A program made the translations under genes and the position numbers. Source: Paenibacillus_S vulneris (GTDB lineage: Bacteria > Bacillota > Bacilli > Paenibacillales > NBRC-103111). Taken from it: 64,000 nucleotides of DNA. Every line of letters begins with the position of its first letter. The first letter of the stretch is position 1. The DNA is taken from assembly GCF_039543185.1 (NCBI RefSeq), contig NZ_BAABJG010000008.1, forward strand, positions 1 through 64,000, read 5' to 3'. Below, in pieces: positions 53,336 through 62,244 of this stretch. The notes below the pieces were generated by a model that was given only the letters and a program-made list of their open reading frames with translations, did not search any database and was not told where the DNA came from.

Positions 53336-54838
53336 ATGGTGAAGAAAGCGACTACAACCGCAATCGTTGGTATGCTTGGCTTAGCGGGTGCGCTAACCAG
53401 CTGCAGCGGGATAAATGAAGATGCTTCCACGTGGACATATGATGCGGGACAACCGCTTTCAATGCTTATGGTGTGGTATGGGGACGATGTATTGTCGCCG
53501 ATGAAGCAGCGGCTGCTGCAGGAAAAAGTGATAGAGAAATTCAATGTAGACTTGAAGATACAAATTGTAGATAAGGATGAATACGAAAGCAGGCTTAATG
53601 CTGCTTGGATGAGGGGAGACAGCCCGGATATCGTCTGGATGAACAATACGATGATTCGTGAGGCGGCGGGCAGCGGAGCATTGCTTCCTCTCGATGATCT
53701 GGTCAAAAGCTCGCCCGTATGGAGCAGGATGCCTAAGGAATATTTCGCCGATTCCCGTTACTTTGGCAAAATCTATTCCCTGCCGCAAAACATTCAAGCT
53801 CCGGAATCGATTCATTACCGAGCGGATTGGGCCAAGGCGTTGAATATAGCTCCACCCACCAATCCGGAGGAGCTGTACAGGATGCTGTACGCATTCGCCA
53901 AGAACGATCCGGATGGGGACGGAAAAGCAAATACGACGGGGTTCACCATGGAAGGAAACTTAAGCCGTACCGGGGCTATCTGGAGGATGTTCGTTCCTGC
54001 GGCCCCCCGCAAGCTGGCCTTGTATCTGGATAATCAGGACGATACAATCAAATCCGCTTACTTGGTTTCTGCGGACATGAAGAAAGCGCTGGAGTGGCTG
54101 CGTAGAGGCTATGCCGAAGGCGTTTTGGATAAAGAGTGGGTATTGGAGAAGCAGAAGACTGCGGAGGAAAAGTTTATTACCGGAAAGACGGGAGTCTGGG
54201 TCATGGGTGCAGACATGATCACCCCGCGTTATGACAAAATGAAGGCCAATTTCCCCAATGTCCATGTCACGTCCATCCCGCCGATGAAAGGTCCTTATGG
54301 CGCGAATTACGCTGTACGTGCCGGATATTCAAGTAATTATGTGATTATGTCCAAGACACCAAATCCGGTCAAGGCCAAACAGGTGCTGGATTACTTGCTC
54401 GGTCCGGAAGGAACATTGGAAACCAGAGTCGGCTTTGAAGGCAGTACTTATGCTATCGAGAATGGGGAACTGCAATGGCTGATGAAAGGGGAAGATAAAT
54501 ATTACGACCCCGGCTCTGTCCTAAACAGCGTCCATCGACTGAAGCTGCCTGTGCCTAATCCGATGCTGGAGCAAAACTTGAGGGCAGTAGAAGGCTTCAA
54601 GATGGAGATGAACGCGAACAGCTTGTACATCCCCAAAAGCGAGCGGGCAACCCAAAAGGCGGGAGAATTTGAGCGACTTGCTCTGGACTACATAAGCAAA
54701 ATCATTATTGGCCAATATCCGGTAGACCGGTATGACGATTTCGTCGCCGAAGCGAAGAAGATGGGATTGGAATCGATCTTGAAGGAAATCAATGAGATTT
54801 ATAAAAAAGAGAAGAAATGGGCGGAAGAAAATAAGTAA
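53336..54838 (+). CDS. Orphan extracellular solute-binding lipoprotein (family 1)
   Basis: A 500-residue substrate-binding lipoprotein of a sugar-type ABC importer. The signal peptide ends in a lipobox (AGALTSCSG). Landmarks are MRGDSPDIVWM, LPLDDLVKSS, YSLPQNIQAPESIHYRADW and DPDGDGKANTTGF, the latter like YtcQ/LplA-type binding proteins. No permease or ATPase gene is adjacent, so it must work with components elsewhere. ATG 53336 follows GGAGAGA. Confidence 0.9.
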   Translation: MVKKATTTAIVGMLGLAGALTSCSGINEDASTWTYDAGQPLSMLMVWYGDDVLSPMKQRLLQEKVIEKFNVDLKIQIVDKDEYESRLNAAWMRGDSPDIVWMNNTMIREAAGSGALLPLDDLVKSSPVWSRMPKEYFADSRYFGKIYSLPQNIQAPESIHYRADWAKALNIAPPTNPEELYRMLYAFAKNDPDGDGKANTTGFTMEGNLSRTGAIWRMFVPAAPRKLALYLDNQDDTIKSAYLVSADMKKALEWLRRGYAEGVLDKEWVLEKQKTAEEKFITGKTGVWVMGADMITPRYDKMKANFPNVHVTSIPPMKGPYGANYAVRAGYSSNYVIMSKTPNPVKAKQVLDYLLGPEGTLETRVGFEGSTYAIENGELQWLMKGEDKYYDPGSVLNSVHRLKLPVPNPMLEQNLRAVEGFKMEMNANSLYIPKSERATQKAGEFERLALDYISKIIIGQYPVDRYDDFVAEAKKMGLESILKEINEIYKKEKKWAEENK

Positions 54839-54840
54839 AA

Positions 54841-54883
54841 ACCGGCGTTCTCCGATGGTAAGGAGCTGAGCCGGTCTTTTTTT
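54841..54883 (+). terminator. Rho-independent terminator
   Basis: ACCGGC (54841-54846) pairs with GCCGGT (54870-54875), inner CTCC/GGAG stem, then seven T. Confidence 0.88.
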
Positions 54884-54889
54884 GCCTGG

Positions 54890-55882
54890 TTATCCATTGC
54901 AGCTATGCTGGAGCATCATCAAAAAGCTGTCGATGAGGTCCGGGTTAAAAGCGGCGCCCTTTTGCTCCGCCATAAAAGCAACTGCTCTTTCTTTGCTCCA
55001 GGCATCCTTGTAGGCTCGACGGCTCGTTAACGCATCATAGACGTCGACCACGGACACGACCTGCGCTTCGAACGGGATGTCATTTCCTTTTAGCTTGGCG
55101 GGATAACCGGTGCCGTCCCATTTTTCATGGTGGTATTGAATGATGTGCTCGGCAATGCGCAGCTCTTCCTGAAGGATCTCATCCTCGAGCTCTCGTGAGA
55201 TTTTATTTACAATCTCCAGACCAATCAGCGGATGGGTCTCGATGATATATCTTTCGTAATGGTTGAGCTTCCCCGGTTTGTACAATATACCCTCAGGAAT
55301 GCCGGATTTGCCGATATCATGCATAATACTGGCATTGACGATTTGTTGAATATACTCTTCTGGGAGACCCAGCTTCAAACGCTCGTTATGGAAAGTAAGC
55401 AGCTTTTCGGTTCCATGCTGCACGCGGGACAGATGCTCTTCAATATGTGGGTCCCTAATTTCACAGGAAATGGCTAGCACCTTCAATATTTCACTTTGCA
55501 GCTTCAGCTTGCGGGTTTCCGATATATAGCTCCCCTCGGATATCTGGTCCAAATCGCGGACGACACCTACGTAGTAGGTCTGCTGGTTCACAACCATGGG
55601 GGTGATGGTGATGTTGGTGTGCCAAATGTCTTTATTTTTCTTGCGGTTGATAAATACGCCGGTCCAGGCCAAATTCATCTGAAGCGACTCGTGCATACTC
55701 GCATACGTTTTTGGAGGAGTAAGACGAGATCTCAAAAAGTTGGCACGAAGACCTATCATATATTCACGGGAATATCCCGTAACTTCCTCATATTTGGAAT
55801 TAACCTCAACAATACGGTGATTCTCATCCGTAATAATGACCCCGTCGGCTAATTTCAGGTAAAACTCTAGAGCCGCCTGCAT
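54890..55882 (-). CDS. PAS-HD-GYP-type phosphodiesterase
   Basis: A 330-residue signalling protein. Residues about 8-115 form a PAS domain (DGVIITDENHRIVEVNSKYE). Residues about 140-320 form an HD-GYP domain with MHDIGKSGIP and HHEKWDGTGYP, which carry the metal ligands and the GYP motif typical of cyclic-di-GMP hydrolysis. It has no membrane helix, so the PAS domain senses a cytosolic cue. ATG 55882 follows AGGAGG; the frame is open back to 55957. Confidence 0.92.
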   Translation of the reverse strand: MQAALEFYLKLADGVIITDENHRIVEVNSKYEEVTGYSREYMIGLRANFLRSRLTPPKTYASMHESLQMNLAWTGVFINRKKNKDIWHTNITITPMVVNQQTYYVGVVRDLDQISEGSYISETRKLKLQSEILKVLAISCEIRDPHIEEHLSRVQHGTEKLLTFHNERLKLGLPEEYIQQIVNASIMHDIGKSGIPEGILYKPGKLNHYERYIIETHPLIGLEIVNKISRELEDEILQEELRIAEHIIQYHHEKWDGTGYPAKLKGNDIPFEAQVVSVVDVYDALTSRRAYKDAWSKERAVAFMAEQKGAAFNPDLIDSFLMMLQHSCNG

Positions 55883-56147
55883 GGTGTTCCTCCTTAAATA
55901 TAGTAAAGCTTCTCGTGCAGGAGGTTGTGGTGACCTCAAGCCGGTTGTACCTTCCATAGTTTAGCATAATTTTTGTGTACCAAAGTTCACAATTTGTTGA
56001 ATAATAGTTTCGGTTCTTCCCGTTCATGATACGCCGTATGCAACTTAAGAAAATTTTAAGGTTTCCTTATGAGCGCCTTAAATTGTGTTTTGTATACTGA
56101 AGGTATCTATATGCAGTGATGCAGCAGCCAATTAAGGAGCGGAAATC

Positions 56148-56435
56148 ATGCGGAACACGTTAAGGAATGACGTTGAACGGGATCATAGTCCTATAACGAA
56201 ATGCCTGCTAAGGAATACGGAGTTGGAATATCGGGCGAAAACGGTCAAAGGGTACGAGGTAAGCTGCTACCAAATGTGCTTTTACCTTCTTCAAAATGAG
56301 GCCAAAGCGATGAAGGCTGCCTTGGCATCTGTCGAAGCGCTGCTGTTGAATGACTCCTTCTTCTCCATGCCGGAAAGGGAACGCCTCGATGCTGTACGGA
56401 AAGTATCGATTCGCTGCTCCCTGAGACTGGTTTAA
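56148..56435 (+). CDS. Hypothetical small protein (sigma-region-like helices)
   Basis: A 95-residue, Cys-containing helical protein. AAGGAG lies 8 nt before ATG 56148. The stretch CYQMCFYLLQNEAKAMKAAL followed by DSFFSMPERERLDAVRK resembles the small sigma-70-region-2-like proteins seen in Paenibacillus, but this is a weak resemblance. Function unknown. Confidence 0.6.
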   Translation: MRNTLRNDVERDHSPITKCLLRNTELEYRAKTVKGYEVSCYQMCFYLLQNEAKAMKAALASVEALLLNDSFFSMPERERLDAVRKVSIRCSLRLV

Positions 56436-56531
56436 AAAGCATGAAAAATGATACAGGGCTGGAACATAGAATCCAGATTTCAAGACATACTACATGCTTA
56501 GAAAGTGATCTATGACATGGAGGACAAGGGA

Positions 56532-57299
56532 ATGAGTCTGGATGGAAAAGGAGCTATGAGATTTAAGGATAAAGCAGCTGTGGTCACCGGCGGAGCCAGT
56601 GGAATCGGCGAAATGACCGTTCGATTGTTTGCGGCCGAGGGGGCGAAGATCGTCATTGCAGATTTCGCGGACCGGGGGCAGGAGCTCTCGAAGGAATTGA
56701 ATCAGCAGGGATATGACACGCTGTTTGTCAAAACCGATGTGACCCAGGAGGAACAGGTAAGAAACATGGTCGAGCAGACCGTAAAGCAATACGGCAAGCT
56801 GGATATTCTGTTTGCCAATGCGGGAATCGCCAAGGATGCTCCAGCCCACGAGCTCAGTCTGGAGTCTTGGCAAAAAACGATAGATATTAATTTGACCGGC
56901 GTATTCCTGTGCGATAAGTATGCAATCGGACAAATGCTGTCGCAAGACACCGGCGGGGTTATTGTTAACTGCGGCTCCATACACAGCCATGCCGGAAAAG
57001 CGGGAGTAACCGCTTATTCCTCCGCCAAAGGCGGTGTCAAGCTCTTAACCCAAACGTTAGGAGTTACTTACGCCAAAAACCACATCCGAGTCAATGCGGT
57101 ATGTCCGGGGTACATCGATACGCCGCTGATTTCGGGACGCACGGAAGCGGTGAACGAGCATCTGATCAGCCTCCATCCTATGGGAAGGCTGGGCAAGCCG
57201 GAGGAAGTAGCCAAAGCTGTGCTGTTTCTGGCAAGCGAGGACGCTTCGTTTATTACGGGTACGAGCCTTCTCATCGATGGAGGTTATACTGCACAATAA
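56532..57299 (+). CDS. Short-chain dehydrogenase/reductase
   Basis: A 255-residue classical SDR, NAD(P)-dependent. Cofactor loop VTGGASGIGEM, NAGIA, catalytic Ser in NCGSIHSHAG, YSSAKGG (Y-x-x-x-K), and the SITGTSLLIDGGY-like end (FITGTSLLIDGG). Substrate unknown. ATG 56532 has GGAGG 9 nt upstream; ATG 56556 and the frame start at 56505 are alternatives. Confidence 0.9.
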   Translation: MSLDGKGAMRFKDKAAVVTGGASGIGEMTVRLFAAEGAKIVIADFADRGQELSKELNQQGYDTLFVKTDVTQEEQVRNMVEQTVKQYGKLDILFANAGIAKDAPAHELSLESWQKTIDINLTGVFLCDKYAIGQMLSQDTGGVIVNCGSIHSHAGKAGVTAYSSAKGGVKLLTQTLGVTYAKNHIRVNAVCPGYIDTPLISGRTEAVNEHLISLHPMGRLGKPEEVAKAVLFLASEDASFITGTSLLIDGGYTAQ

Positions 57300-57319
57300 A
57301 GTAAGCCGGAGCTAGAGCA

Positions 57320-57367
57320 AAAAGACCGTTCCATCCAGCCGTCGAGGCCGGACTGGAGCGGTCTTTG
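57320..57367. terminator. Bidirectional terminator
   Basis: AAAGACCG (57321-57328) pairs with CGGTCTTT (57359-57366) with an inner TCCAG/CTGGA stem, between convergent genes. Confidence 0.85.
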
Positions 57368-57386
57368 CGTAGCAGGGATTTACCCC

Positions 57387-57947
57387 TTATTTGTTTTGGG
57401 CGAGTTGAGCTTGCCGATTGTACCATTGAACGAAGTTGTTGACGACAGTGTCCAGGAATTTTACCGTAGGCTCGTGGGTAATGTTACCTTCGGCATCCAT
57501 CTTCTCATGAACGATTCCCACATAAACTTCATTGCCTGGAAGAAGCGGCGAACCAACACCCGGGGAGAACAGAATATCACGCAGGTGCATTTGTGCCTTC
57601 ACGGTTCCAAGAACTCCCATCGACGCGCCCATAATCCAGGACGGCTTTCCGTTCAGCACGCGATCCACGCGGGACATCCAGTCGATCGCATTGACCATGA
57701 CGCCCGGAACGGTACCGTTGTATTCTGGAACCAGCCAGAGAACGGCATCAGCGGCAGCCACTTTGGCTTTGAATTCTTTTACAGCGGCAGGAGCTTCATT
57801 CTCAATATCCTGATCGTAGAAGGGCAGGTCGCGAAGGCTCAAAATTTCAAGCTCAAAAAGGTCTTTATACCGTTTTTGAATATATTCGCCCAGCTTACGG
57901 TTATAGGATTCTTTGCGGATACTTCCGACAATAGCAGCTACTTTCAT
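57387..57947 (-). CDS. NADPH-dependent FMN reductase
   Basis: A 186-residue flavodoxin-fold reductase (azoreductase/chromate-reductase-like). It has the FMN phosphate loop GSIRKESYNRKL and WLVPEYNGTVPGVMVNAIDW, typical of the family. Likely a quinone or azo reductase. ATG 57947 follows GGAGG. Confidence 0.92.
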   Translation of the reverse strand: MKVAAIVGSIRKESYNRKLGEYIQKRYKDLFELEILSLRDLPFYDQDIENEAPAAVKEFKAKVAAADAVLWLVPEYNGTVPGVMVNAIDWMSRVDRVLNGKPSWIMGASMGVLGTVKAQMHLRDILFSPGVGSPLLPGNEVYVGIVHEKMDAEGNITHEPTVKFLDTVVNNFVQWYNRQAQLAQNK

Positions 57948-58103
57948 GGTTATTACCTCCAAGGATTCATTTGAAATATGTAAATCAGATTTGAATAGTA
58001 CAATAAATATTATTATTTATTTATTATATTTAGTCAACATAAAAGTTTAGAATATAGGCAAAAAAATTCCCGGAAAAGACATTTGTCCCGGGGGAAGTAA
58101 GAG

Positions 58104-58796
58104 TCAGGGGCGATTGAGCTGCTCAAGCACCTGCTCCACTTTTTTCAGATGCATAGACATCCGTTCCTTGGCTGCAGCCGCATCGCGTTCCTGAACTGCG
58201 GCCACGATAAGGCGGTGCTCCTCCGAAAGCCGGCTTAGCTCGCTTTGGTCAGCGAATACCCATAATTTGCGGCTCTCCCGCATCACAGAACCCATGGATG
58301 AAAACAAGGATTCGAGGGTTCTTTGGAGCAGCGGGTTACCGGACGCTTCGGCAAGCGCGACGTGAAGCCGGATATCCGCCTGCTCCAGCGCTTCCTCATC
58401 TTCAAGCTTTTCCATTTCCTCGAGTATCGAGGAGAGTGCAGCCAAATGATGGTCGGACCGGCGCTCAGCAGCAAGCGACGCACTCTCCGTTTCCAATATG
58501 TAGCGAAGCTCAAGCCAGGCTTTGAGCTGAGGGAGATCGCTGATCTCCGGCAGCTGCCATATGGAGGAGGGCGGCGGACTTGTCTGAAGCACGAAGGTGC
58601 CTCCGCCATGCCGCACGTCAACCCAGCCATGAGCCTTTAACGACATGAGGGCCTCGCGAATGGTTGAACGGCCTACCTGGTAATTCACAGCCAGCTGCTC
58701 TACGGATGGCAGGCGGCTACCTATCGGATACTCGCCTTGGAGGATTTGATCCCGTATGGCATCGGCCACGACTTCGTAAGCTTTTTTTATAATCAC
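58104..58796 (-). CDS. FadR/LldR-type GntR regulator
   Basis: A 230-residue transcription factor. N-terminal winged helix (LPSVEQLAVNYQVGRSTIREAL) and C-terminal FCD ligand domain (helical, with RLHVALAEASGN and EEHRLIVAAV carrying the metal/ligand His residues). It starts with GTG at 58796 and diverges from glcD-glcF; a 13-nt palindrome lies just past the glcD -10. It probably represses that operon and responds to glycolate or lactate. Confidence 0.88.
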   Translation of the reverse strand: MIIKKAYEVVADAIRDQILQGEYPIGSRLPSVEQLAVNYQVGRSTIREALMSLKAHGWVDVRHGGGTFVLQTSPPPSSIWQLPEISDLPQLKAWLELRYILETESASLAAERRSDHHLAALSSILEEMEKLEDEEALEQADIRLHVALAEASGNPLLQRTLESLFSSMGSVMRESRKLWVFADQSELSRLSEEHRLIVAAVQERDAAAAKERMSMHLKKVEQVLEQLNRP

Positions 58797-58960
58797 AAGC
58801 GCACATCCTTTGTATGGTTGTCAAACCGGCAGCCCTGCGGTAAGCTCATCCCCAGCTCCTATCTCAAATGGGCGATAAAGAGAACCGCCGGCCTGGTTGC
58901 GGACAGGCTTTGCTGATAACGGATTTCCCGATATCAAGGGAAAATCTTTTCACAGCAGGA

Positions 58961-58990
58961 TTGACACGTTATGAAAGCGAATTCTATAAT
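58961..58990 (+). promoter_or_regulatory. SigA promoter of glcD-glcF
   Basis: TTGACA (58961-58966), 18-nt spacer, TATAAT (58985-58990): both hexamers are perfect. Confidence 0.85.
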
Positions 58991-58993
58991 AAA

Positions 58994-59006
58994 GTCATCA
59001 GATGAC
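58994..59006. promoter_or_regulatory. Probable FadR-family operator
   Basis: GTCATC-A-GATGAC, a perfect 6-bp inverted repeat around one base, placed at the expected transcription start. FadR-type regulators bind short palindromes of this kind. Confidence 0.6.
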
Positions 59007-59065
59007 CTGATTAAAATTATACATGAAGGTTCCAAGAGAAACAATATCCCGGGAGGTTATATCCA

Positions 59066-60586
59066 GTGCTATCCTCAACTGTTCGAGAGCAACTGCAAGG
59101 CATTGTCGGGCCGAGCTGGTTTAAGGACGATACCGAATCCCTCGTCTCCTACAGCTACGACGCGACGCCGTTATATCAATCACTGCCGGACGGAGTTATT
59201 TTTCCATCGTCCACGCAGGAGGTATCCGCGATTATGAAGGTGTGCGCACAGAACAAGGTTCCCGTTATTGCCAGAGGAGCCGGCAGCAATCTGTGCGGAG
59301 GCGTCGTACCGGTACAAGGCGGACTTGTCATGGTGATGACGAGAATGAATCGGCTGTTGGAGATCGATCAGGACAATTTGACGGCAACGTTCCAAACCGG
59401 CCTCAATACGAAGCAGTTTCACAATGCGGTTGAGGCAACGGGATTATTTTACCCTCCCGACCCCAGCAGCATGATTATATGTACGATGGGGGGCAATATT
59501 GCGCTCGGCGCTGGGGGCCTTCGCGGATTGAAATACGGAACGACCAAGGACTATGTGATCGGGCTGGAAGCAGTGCTGGCCAATGGAGATATTTTACGAA
59601 CAGGCGGCAAGCTGGTGAAGGACGTCGCCGGATACGATTTGACCCGATTGCTGGTCGGGTCCGGAGGAACGCTCGCCATCATTACCGAGGCGACGGTGAA
59701 GCTGGTCCCCAAGCCGGCCTTTCGGCGGTCCATGGTCGCCATTTATAGCGATCTGTCCTCCGCAGCACGCTCGGTTTCGCAGATTGTGGCCAACCGGATT
59801 ACGCCGTGTACGCTGGAATTTATGGATCGCGCGACGATTCGCGTCGTCGAGGATTTTGCCCGCATCGGCCTTCCCGTAGATGCCGAAGCGATACTGGCAA
59901 TTGAGCAGGATGGCGATGAGAGCCTGGTGGAGCGGGATTTGCAGCTGATCGAATCGATTTGCCGCCAGGAAGGCGCTATAGAGGTCAAGGTAGCCTCAAC
60001 TCCGGAGGAAGGCGCCAAGGTCATGGAGGCGAGACGAAGCGCATTGGCGGCTCTGTCCCGTTTGCGCCCCACGACGATCCTGGAGGATGCAACCGTGCCT
60101 AGATCCAGGATTGCTGAGATGGTCTTGGAGGTTCAGCGAATTGCCGATAAGTATAACGTACAAATCTGCACGTTCGGCCATGCCGGCGACGGGAATCTGC
60201 ATCCTACGGCGATGACCGATGCGCGCAATAAGGAAGAGATTCATCGGGTGGAGCAGGCCTTCGAGGAAATATTCGAGGCCGCCATTCGGATGGGAGGGAC
60301 GATAACCGGGGAGCATGGCGTCGGCATGGTGAAGGCCCCGTATCTGGAGTGGAAGGTCGGCGCTTCGGGCATCGACATTATGAAGCGTTTGAAGGAAGCC
60401 TTCGACCCGGATCAGCTGCTGAATCCCGGCAAGCTGTTCGCCGAGACGCGCAAGCGGATTGTATTTAGCGATGCGTCCCATGGCGACCGCCACGAGGCTC
60501 AAGAAGAAACGGCTGCAGGAAAGCAGGAGGGCCGCTATCCGCAGAAGGAACAGACGGCGAAGCCGGCCGGTCAGGAGGAGGCGTAA
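59066..60586 (+). CDS. glcD: Glycolate/lactate oxidase FAD subunit
   Basis: A 506-residue FAD-binding oxidase of the GlcD/VAO type. It has RGAGSNLCGGVVP (FAD-binding PP loop), MGGNIALGAGGLRGLKYG, TFGHAGDGNLHPT and GTITGEHGVGMVK. With GlcF it oxidises glycolate or D-lactate to the 2-oxoacid and passes electrons onward. The last 40 residues are a Lys/Glu/Gln-rich tail not needed for the fold. GTG 59066 follows GGGAGG. The next gene begins 1 nt after its stop. Confidence 0.93.
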   Translation: MLSSTVREQLQGIVGPSWFKDDTESLVSYSYDATPLYQSLPDGVIFPSSTQEVSAIMKVCAQNKVPVIARGAGSNLCGGVVPVQGGLVMVMTRMNRLLEIDQDNLTATFQTGLNTKQFHNAVEATGLFYPPDPSSMIICTMGGNIALGAGGLRGLKYGTTKDYVIGLEAVLANGDILRTGGKLVKDVAGYDLTRLLVGSGGTLAIITEATVKLVPKPAFRRSMVAIYSDLSSAARSVSQIVANRITPCTLEFMDRATIRVVEDFARIGLPVDAEAILAIEQDGDESLVERDLQLIESICRQEGAIEVKVASTPEEGAKVMEARRSALAALSRLRPTTILEDATVPRSRIAEMVLEVQRIADKYNVQICTFGHAGDGNLHPTAMTDARNKEEIHRVEQAFEEIFEAAIRMGGTITGEHGVGMVKAPYLEWKVGASGIDIMKRLKEAFDPDQLLNPGKLFAETRKRIVFSDASHGDRHEAQEETAAGKQEGRYPQKEQTAKPAGQEEA

Positions 60587-60587
60587 T

Positions 60588-62000
60588 ATGGCGATGACGG
60601 AACGGGAAGCCTCTCACCAGCACAAGCTTGCGGAGAGGCTGAAGCTTACGCTGGACACGGACCAGCTGACCAATTGTATGCGATGCGGCTTCTGCCAGAC
60701 GGCCTGTCCGACCTTCAATGAGACGGGGCTGGAGGCTGCGTCGCCAAGGGGACGAATTGCTCTCATGAAAGCCGTGTCGGACGGCTTTATGGAGCCCGAC
60801 CGCCGCTTCCAGGAGCAGATGGACCTGTGTCTTGGCTGCCGTGCCTGTGAACCTGCCTGCCCGTCGGACGTGAAATACGGCCAGCTTATCGAGCAGGCGC
60901 GGGAGGCTATCGCTTCCGAAGCGCAGCACCCTTGGCACGTGAAGGCCATCCGCACCTTGTTCATGGAACGGCTGTTTCCTAACCATAGCCGGATGCGGCT
61001 GCTGGGAGGGATGCTTAAGCTGTATCAGCGCTCCGGCTTGCAGAAGCTGACGCAGAAAAGCGGAATCATGGGCCTGTTCCCCGAGCATATGAGGCAGATG
61101 GAAGCGATTCTGCCGGAAGGGTCCTCCGACGGCGTGATCCGCGCCTGGGAGAAGCTCGGTCTGCCGGCGGCCTGGGAAGCGACCGCAAGCGGCGAAGGCC
61201 GCATGCTGGTCATCCCTCCTGCCGGCGGCGTCAAACGCGGCCGCGTCGGGCTTTTTCGCGGCTGTATCATGGATGTGCTGTTCACGTCGACGAACGTGAA
61301 CACGGTCCGGCTGCTCCGCGAGGCAGGCTTCGAGGTCGTCATTCCGACCTCGCAAACCTGCTGCGGAGCGCTGCACGCCCACGCGGGCGAAACGGCGTCG
61401 GCACGCCGCCTCGCCCGCGAGAACATCGACGCCTTCCGCGCAGCGGGCGTCGATTATGTGGCGAGCAACGCCGGCGGCTGCGGCGCGAGCCTGAAGGAAT
61501 ACGACCATCTGCTTGCCGCAGAGGAGTCGTATTCCACGGCGGCGGGCGAGTTTGCCCGCCGGGTCAAGGACATCGCCGAGCTGCTCGTCGATGAGGGGCT
61601 TCCGCTGCCGCTGAAGGCGGTGCAGCGGGAGAAGCCGCAGGTGGTCACCTATCAGGATTCGTGCCACCTGCGCAACGTCATGCGGGTCCAGCAGCAGCCC
61701 CGCACCCTTCTGCAGTCGATTCCGGGCGTCCGCCTGAACGAGCTGCAGGGCGCGGACCGTTGCTGCGGCTCGGCCGGTATCTACAATCTGACACAGCCGC
61801 AGATGTCTGCGGATGTGCTCGATCACAAGATGGAGCATGTGGATGCCACACAGGCGCAATATATCGTCACGGCCAACCCGGGCTGCCTGCTCCAGATGAA
61901 ATGGGGCATTGTCCGTGCGGGCTGTGAGGATCGAATGAAGGCCGTGCATCTGGTCGACTTGCTGGCGGAATCTCTGGACGCGTCGGACGCCAAGAGCTAA
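60588..62000 (+). CDS. glcF: Glycolate/lactate oxidase iron-sulfur subunit
   Basis: A 470-residue iron-sulfur protein. Two ferredoxin-like 4Fe-4S motifs, CMRCGFCQTACP and CLGCRACEPACP, lie in the first 90 residues. Two CCG domains follow (SQTCCGALHAH; ADRCCGSAGIY) that bind further clusters. It takes electrons from GlcD. ATG 60588 follows AGGAGGAGG. The middle of the gene is GC-rich, which creates a long spurious open frame on the opposite strand. Confidence 0.93.
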   Translation: MAMTEREASHQHKLAERLKLTLDTDQLTNCMRCGFCQTACPTFNETGLEAASPRGRIALMKAVSDGFMEPDRRFQEQMDLCLGCRACEPACPSDVKYGQLIEQAREAIASEAQHPWHVKAIRTLFMERLFPNHSRMRLLGGMLKLYQRSGLQKLTQKSGIMGLFPEHMRQMEAILPEGSSDGVIRAWEKLGLPAAWEATASGEGRMLVIPPAGGVKRGRVGLFRGCIMDVLFTSTNVNTVRLLREAGFEVVIPTSQTCCGALHAHAGETASARRLARENIDAFRAAGVDYVASNAGGCGASLKEYDHLLAAEESYSTAAGEFARRVKDIAELLVDEGLPLPLKAVQREKPQVVTYQDSCHLRNVMRVQQQPRTLLQSIPGVRLNELQGADRCCGSAGIYNLTQPQMSADVLDHKMEHVDATQAQYIVTANPGCLLQMKWGIVRAGCEDRMKAVHLVDLLAESLDASDAKS

Positions 62001-62022
62001 CCGGTATCCATATCCCAAGAAA

Positions 62023-62050
62023 AAAAAGCTTACCATCCGGTAAGCTTTTT
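62023..62050 (+). terminator. Rho-independent terminator
   Basis: AAAAAGCTTACC, ATCC loop, GGTAAGCTTTTT. Confidence 0.92.
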
Positions 62051-62244
62051 CTGCTTTTGTCAAAAAAGTCAAGAAGCTTGTACCAGAATATCGGGCCTTA
62101 ATCGCGAATAACTTTTAGTAAACGAGTAAGATTCTGCCGGAATACTGAATGTTTCATGATATTTCGGTGTATAATGGAACTATATGAACCTATTATAGTA
62201 ATATATATCTATAGCAATATACCTATTTGAAGGAGGAAGAACGA

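Noticed and set aside
60465..62072. A 535-codon open frame on the minus strand opposite glcF
   Set aside because: It is antisense to a clear iron-sulfur protein, is rich in Arg/His/Gln as expected of a GC-rich shadow frame, and has no domain or ribosome binding site.
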